7,900 nucleotides of DNA. Origin: JAXHLG01 sp964505305. Lineage in GTDB: Bacteria; Patescibacteriota; Minisyncoccia; Moranbacterales; DUUL01. Under the pieces are notes generated by a model. It did not search any database, was not told the origin of the DNA, and worked only from the letters and a program-made list of their open reading frames with translations. A program made the translations under genes and the position numbers. Location: positions 1 to 7,900 of the forward strand of contig CAZDHE010000029.1 of NCBI GenBank assembly GCA_964505305.1, in the 5' to 3' direction. Positions 5,366 to 7,900 of this stretch are shown in pieces. Position 1 is the stretch's first letter, and every line of letters begins with the position of its first letter.

Positions 5366-6979
5366 TTAAGGTCCGTCAATAGCTCTTTCATTATAGAAAG
5401 GAGACCTTTTTTCCTTTCTTTCAGAGCTTGCCACCATGGATTTTTCCGATTTCTCGGAAGAATCGTAATCTTTGATTTGTGAGGCCCAGAGGGTTCTCGC
5501 CAAATCGTCGACTTTCAGGGTGGCTGTGATCCAATACAGCCTACTGGCATCCCGCGCTTCTTCTTCAAAGAAGTAGCGAGGATTGAGAATGCTTACATCC
5601 AGAATCCCATTATTCAAGTTCCCCAATTCAAATCGGGGGCCGCCTTGAATGTATAAAGATTCCTTACCATATAGATATCCCAAACCTGCATTCAACCCGG
5701 AGGTCAAACGCCAGTTGGAAGAAAACCACCAATCGTATATCCAGGCCACGCCGGAGATATCCCAGCGAGCCTCATCATAAACCTCGCCCTTTCCGTCAGA
5801 ACTTTCAAAGTCCTCGGAAATGGGATGGAGGTATTTGGCGCCGATTCCCCACTTGGGAAACCAGACCTTGGCGTTTTTCCTTCGCGCATCGGACTCTAAC
5901 CAAGCTCGAAACTCCAAGAGTTCCGTGGTCTGCTTTTGAGTCCTCTCCGAATGAGAATAACTCCCTTCCGTTACCTGGCGGGCAAAAGCCGCTTCCAGGG
6001 CAAGAGAGAGATTATCCTTCTCCCACTCGGCCGAGGGACCGAATCCAAACCGAGAATATTCATATCGATCTCTCCGGCCGTCGGAGCGCTCGGACTTGGA
6101 CACACCATCATTAATGTACCCCCAAAGTCCGACGTCCCAGTTTCCGATCCTAAACGGCCGGAAACGGGCCCGGATATCCCAATTATAGCCTCGGCGCGTC
6201 CGGTCTTCCCCGGAGACGTCCAGATCGCCGTAATTGGAATGGGTCACGTTCAGAGTATCAAGAGCTTCTCCAAAACCCTTAACCTCAACCAATTTTTTAT
6301 CGGACTTAGAACCTGAAGATTTTTCAGCCCGAGAATGAGGCTGAGATTCTTCCTCCTTCTCAGAGTCATCCTCTACCTGACTTAGAGCGGAGTAGAAACT
6401 ATCGGTTTTCTTTTCTTCAGATTTCTTGCCTTCGGTTTCTTCGGTTTCTTTCTCCTCTGAAGCTTTAGACACTTCTCCTTCCATCTCTTCCTCTTTCCCG
6501 TCAACAGAAGATGAAGAAGTTGAAGAAAGTGAAGATGAGCTTGAGGAGATTAACAACTTTTCTCCCGGATAAATTAAGGACTTATTCTTAATTTCCTGAG
6601 GTTCTCCGTTTTTAAGCCGAAAAATTTCCGACTTATAATCTACTCCAAACCTTTCACCTATCTTGCGAAGAGTGTCACCGCTTTTCACAACATAGGTTTT
6701 CGAGATGGCATCCGCTTTCTCCCTTTTCTCTGCCCGGGATTGAGCTTTATAGGGAATATAAAGCTTCCATCCCGGTCTGATCAAATTCTTGTTTTGAATT
6801 TCCAACGTCCGACCATTAACCACCCTCTTGATTTCCCGATAATCGCAATCATATCGATTACCAATAGAACCAAGGGTTTCTCCGGAAGAAACGGTGTGCA
6901 CCGCTCCTTCGGACTTAATAGCCCACAGGAGAACTGCGGCTATTACTAATGCCAACAGAAAAAGATTCTTGCTCCTCAT
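5366..6979 (-). CDS. Exported LysM protein with beta-rich, barrel-like C-terminal domain
   Basis: A 537-residue envelope protein, not recognised as a named family. Residues 5-21 are a hydrophobic signal or anchor after a basic MRSK start; cleavage near SEGA (residue 26) is possible. Two LysM peptidoglycan-binding domains follow (about 27-76 with SSGETLGSIGNRY, and 96-144 with KSGDTLRKIGERF). Then comes a low-complexity Ser then Glu/Lys linker (about 145-230). Residues 240-490 are rich in Trp, Tyr and Gly with alternating polar and apolar residues and strand-turn-strand character (GFGPSAEWEKDNLSLALEAA, WGIGAKYLHP, LNAGLGYLYG, YIQGGPRFELG). This resembles an outer-membrane-type beta-barrel, followed by a charged 45-residue tail. 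The resemblance is by eye; LysM is certain, barrel is inference. The ATG at 6979 has a GGAGG SD eight bases upstream. It sits 21 bp after the upstream gene and has a strong terminator downstream. Confidence 0.9.
   Translation of the reverse strand: MRSKNLFLLALVIAAVLLWAIKSEGAVHTVSSGETLGSIGNRYDCDYREIKRVVNGRTLEIQNKNLIRPGWKLYIPYKAQSRAEKREKADAISKTYVVKSGDTLRKIGERFGVDYKSEIFRLKNGEPQEIKNKSLIYPGEKLLISSSSSSLSSTSSSSVDGKEEEMEGEVSKASEEKETEETEGKKSEEKKTDSFYSALSQVEDDSEKEEESQPHSRAEKSSGSKSDKKLVEVKGFGEALDTLNVTHSNYGDLDVSGEDRTRRGYNWDIRARFRPFRIGNWDVGLWGYINDGVSKSERSDGRRDRYEYSRFGFGPSAEWEKDNLSLALEAAFARQVTEGSYSHSERTQKQTTELLEFRAWLESDARRKNAKVWFPKWGIGAKYLHPISEDFESSDGKGEVYDEARWDISGVAWIYDWWFSSNWRLTSGLNAGLGYLYGKESLYIQGGPRFELGNLNNGILDVSILNPRYFFEEEARDASRLYWITATLKVDDLARTLWASQIKDYDSSEKSEKSMVASSERKEKRSPFYNERAIDGP
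6431..6448. repeat. 9 bp tandem duplication in the linker coding region
   Basis: TTCGGTTTC is repeated twice without a gap (6431-6439, 6440-6448). It encodes part of the acidic ETEETE linker of the LysM protein. With the neighbouring Ser-codon run (about 6505-6550) it marks a low-complexity coding stretch likely to vary in length between strains without breaking the frame. Confidence 0.8.
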
Positions 6980-6987
6980 CTTCCTAT

Positions 6988-6992
6988 CCTCC
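6988..6992 (-). promoter_or_regulatory. Ribosome binding site of the LysM gene
   Basis: The minus strand carries GGGAGGGAGG across 6997-6988. The downstream GGAGG (6992-6988) is eight bases from the ATG and is the better-spaced SD. It lies in the 21-base gap after the upstream gene's TGA, so the LysM gene has its own strong initiation site inside the operon. Confidence 0.75.
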
Positions 6993-7000
6993 CTCCCATA

Positions 7001-7900
7001 TCAAGGAAAAAATTGTTTTCTTCGAGTCTCAAATTCAGACAGGAATTTAAATTGCCGAGCCAAATCCTTCCTTTTACAGGAAGAGTTGGCCGTGTGTCCG
7101 TGCCACTCTTCTCCGGGTATCATCTCTTGAATCCCGGAGTTTACCAAACTGGAGGCCGTGCCAAAGGCTACCGCTTCCGGGCTTGGAACAACCGGAATTC
7201 TCAAACCGGCAAAAAATCTTTGCCAGCCGGATATCTCCGGATTTTGAGAAGCGATTTTACGGAAATCCTCCGTCTTGAAATGCCCGGCCCGAATTTCTCC
7301 ATTAGGCATTTCATATCCCTCGGAGAAATTGGCAAGTAATCTCTTGCGAAATTCTTGCCACTCCGAACTACCGATTTTGATTTCCCGGACAATTTTTTCC
7401 ACTGCAATTCCTTCTTTTTGAAACATCGATTTCCAGCGAGCTTCAATCTCAGAAAAACTCATTCCAAAAGCTTGAAAAGCTTCTTGTCTATATTCGCTTT
7501 CTTCCTCTAGTTTTTCCGAATCATATCCATCCGACTCGGAAAAAATTTCACCAAATGGCGAGATCATCCAGACTACGCCGTCCCGATTAAAAACCGCAAT
7601 TCGGTGGTCTTTCATTTCAGACTTAGCACCCAAAAAGACCGCTTTCATAATGGCAAAGCCAAAAGGATTTTGCGAATATTCTTTGTTAATATAAGCAAAT
7701 CCTTGCTTCAGCGGTTCTCCTTGTTTGTGAGCTACCACCGGCCACACTCCTTGGTAGCCGTCGTAGCATTCAACATTTAAAAATGGATGAAATATCACTG
7801 GAAAGGTGGTAATTCTGTTCGCATCCTTAGCCATTTGATCAGGGTGATCTATTGACACCCCCTGGTGAGAATCTACAAGGGCAAACTTCGGCGGCTGCTT
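7001..7900 (-). CDS. Unrecognised protein, 5'-truncated by window edge
   Basis: I do not recognise this protein. The frame is open from the right edge (position 7900) to TGA at 7003-7001, 299 residues. A GTG at 7858 could be proposed as a start, but the 14 codons before it are open, read like protein (ending FALVDSHQG), and no SD precedes the GTG, so the gene most likely begins outside the window. The visible protein is soluble-looking, with an aromatic-rich first third (ITTFPVIFHPFLNVE, DGYQGVWPVVAHK, NRDGVVWMISPFGEIF). A Glu-rich helical middle (about residues 120-195) follows, then a mixed C-terminus containing PVVPSPEAVAFGTASSLVNS and ending in a basic helix. No membrane segment is seen. 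It precedes the LysM gene by 21 bp, so the two are probably co-transcribed; a shared envelope role is only a guess. Confidence 0.85.
   Translation of the reverse strand, partial: KQPPKFALVDSHQGVSIDHPDQMAKDANRITTFPVIFHPFLNVECYDGYQGVWPVVAHKQGEPLKQGFAYINKEYSQNPFGFAIMKAVFLGAKSEMKDHRIAVFNRDGVVWMISPFGEIFSESDGYDSEKLEEESEYRQEAFQAFGMSFSEIEARWKSMFQKEGIAVEKIVREIKIGSSEWQEFRKRLLANFSEGYEMPNGEIRAGHFKTEDFRKIASQNPEISGWQRFFAGLRIPVVPSPEAVAFGTASSLVNSGIQEMIPGEEWHGHTANSSCKRKDLARQFKFLSEFETRRKQFFP

Noticed and set aside
5936..6316. Plus-strand 126-codon frame
   Set aside because: It lies wholly inside the LysM gene on the opposite strand, has no recognisable domain, and the minus-strand frame has SD, signal sequence and LysM motifs.
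7013..7339. Plus-strand 108-codon frame
   Set aside because: It lies opposite the last gene, has no SD and no recognisable sequence features.
1..7900. CRISPR array, tRNA/rRNA genes, insertion sequence ends or phage genes
   Set aside because: No regularly spaced repeats, cloverleaf with TTCRANYC box, transposase frame or phage-like protein was found by reading both strands.

Overview
This window looks like chromosomal housekeeping DNA from an AT-rich bacterium that uses Shine-Dalgarno-led genes and the standard code (TGA ends the 5'-partial gene at the right edge, and no TGA interrupts the long frames). The gene set is a DnaE replicase, an HU protein and a membrane-anchored RNase Y. Together with the general look of the proteins this fits Bacillota-like bacteria or, my preferred guess, a Candidate Phyla Radiation (Patescibacteria) genome. 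That placement is inference from recalled family resemblance only.

Layout, left to right. Positions 1-2505 (+) are the 3' three quarters of dnaE, entering from the left edge. A symmetric A/U-flanked hairpin (2539-2567) separates it from the convergent gene hup (2592-2867, -). Upstream of hup lies a 186 bp gap with a hup promoter candidate and an inverted repeat. Then comes rny (3054-4574, -), with a good sigma70-type promoter just upstream. Next is a 791 bp stretch without a convincing gene (4575-5365). It holds that promoter, a second promoter-like site with a possible leaderless micro-ORF, a purine-rich tract with SD-like motifs and a 12 bp direct repeat, and a strong minus-strand terminator preceded by several hairpins. 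Finally a two-gene minus-strand operon fills 5366-7900: an unrecognised protein whose 5' end lies beyond the right edge, then, 21 bp downstream, an exported or anchored protein with two LysM domains, a long Ser/Glu/Lys linker and a beta-rich C-terminal domain that resembles a membrane beta-barrel.

How the parts relate. DnaE (replication), HU (nucleoid packing) and RNase Y (mRNA turnover) are core functions with separate transcription signals. They do not look like one pathway. The accessory interest is the LysM operon: a peptidoglycan-binding envelope protein fused to a barrel-like domain, co-transcribed with an unknown protein and followed by a structured 3' region. No transposase, phage gene, CRISPR array, tRNA or rRNA was seen.
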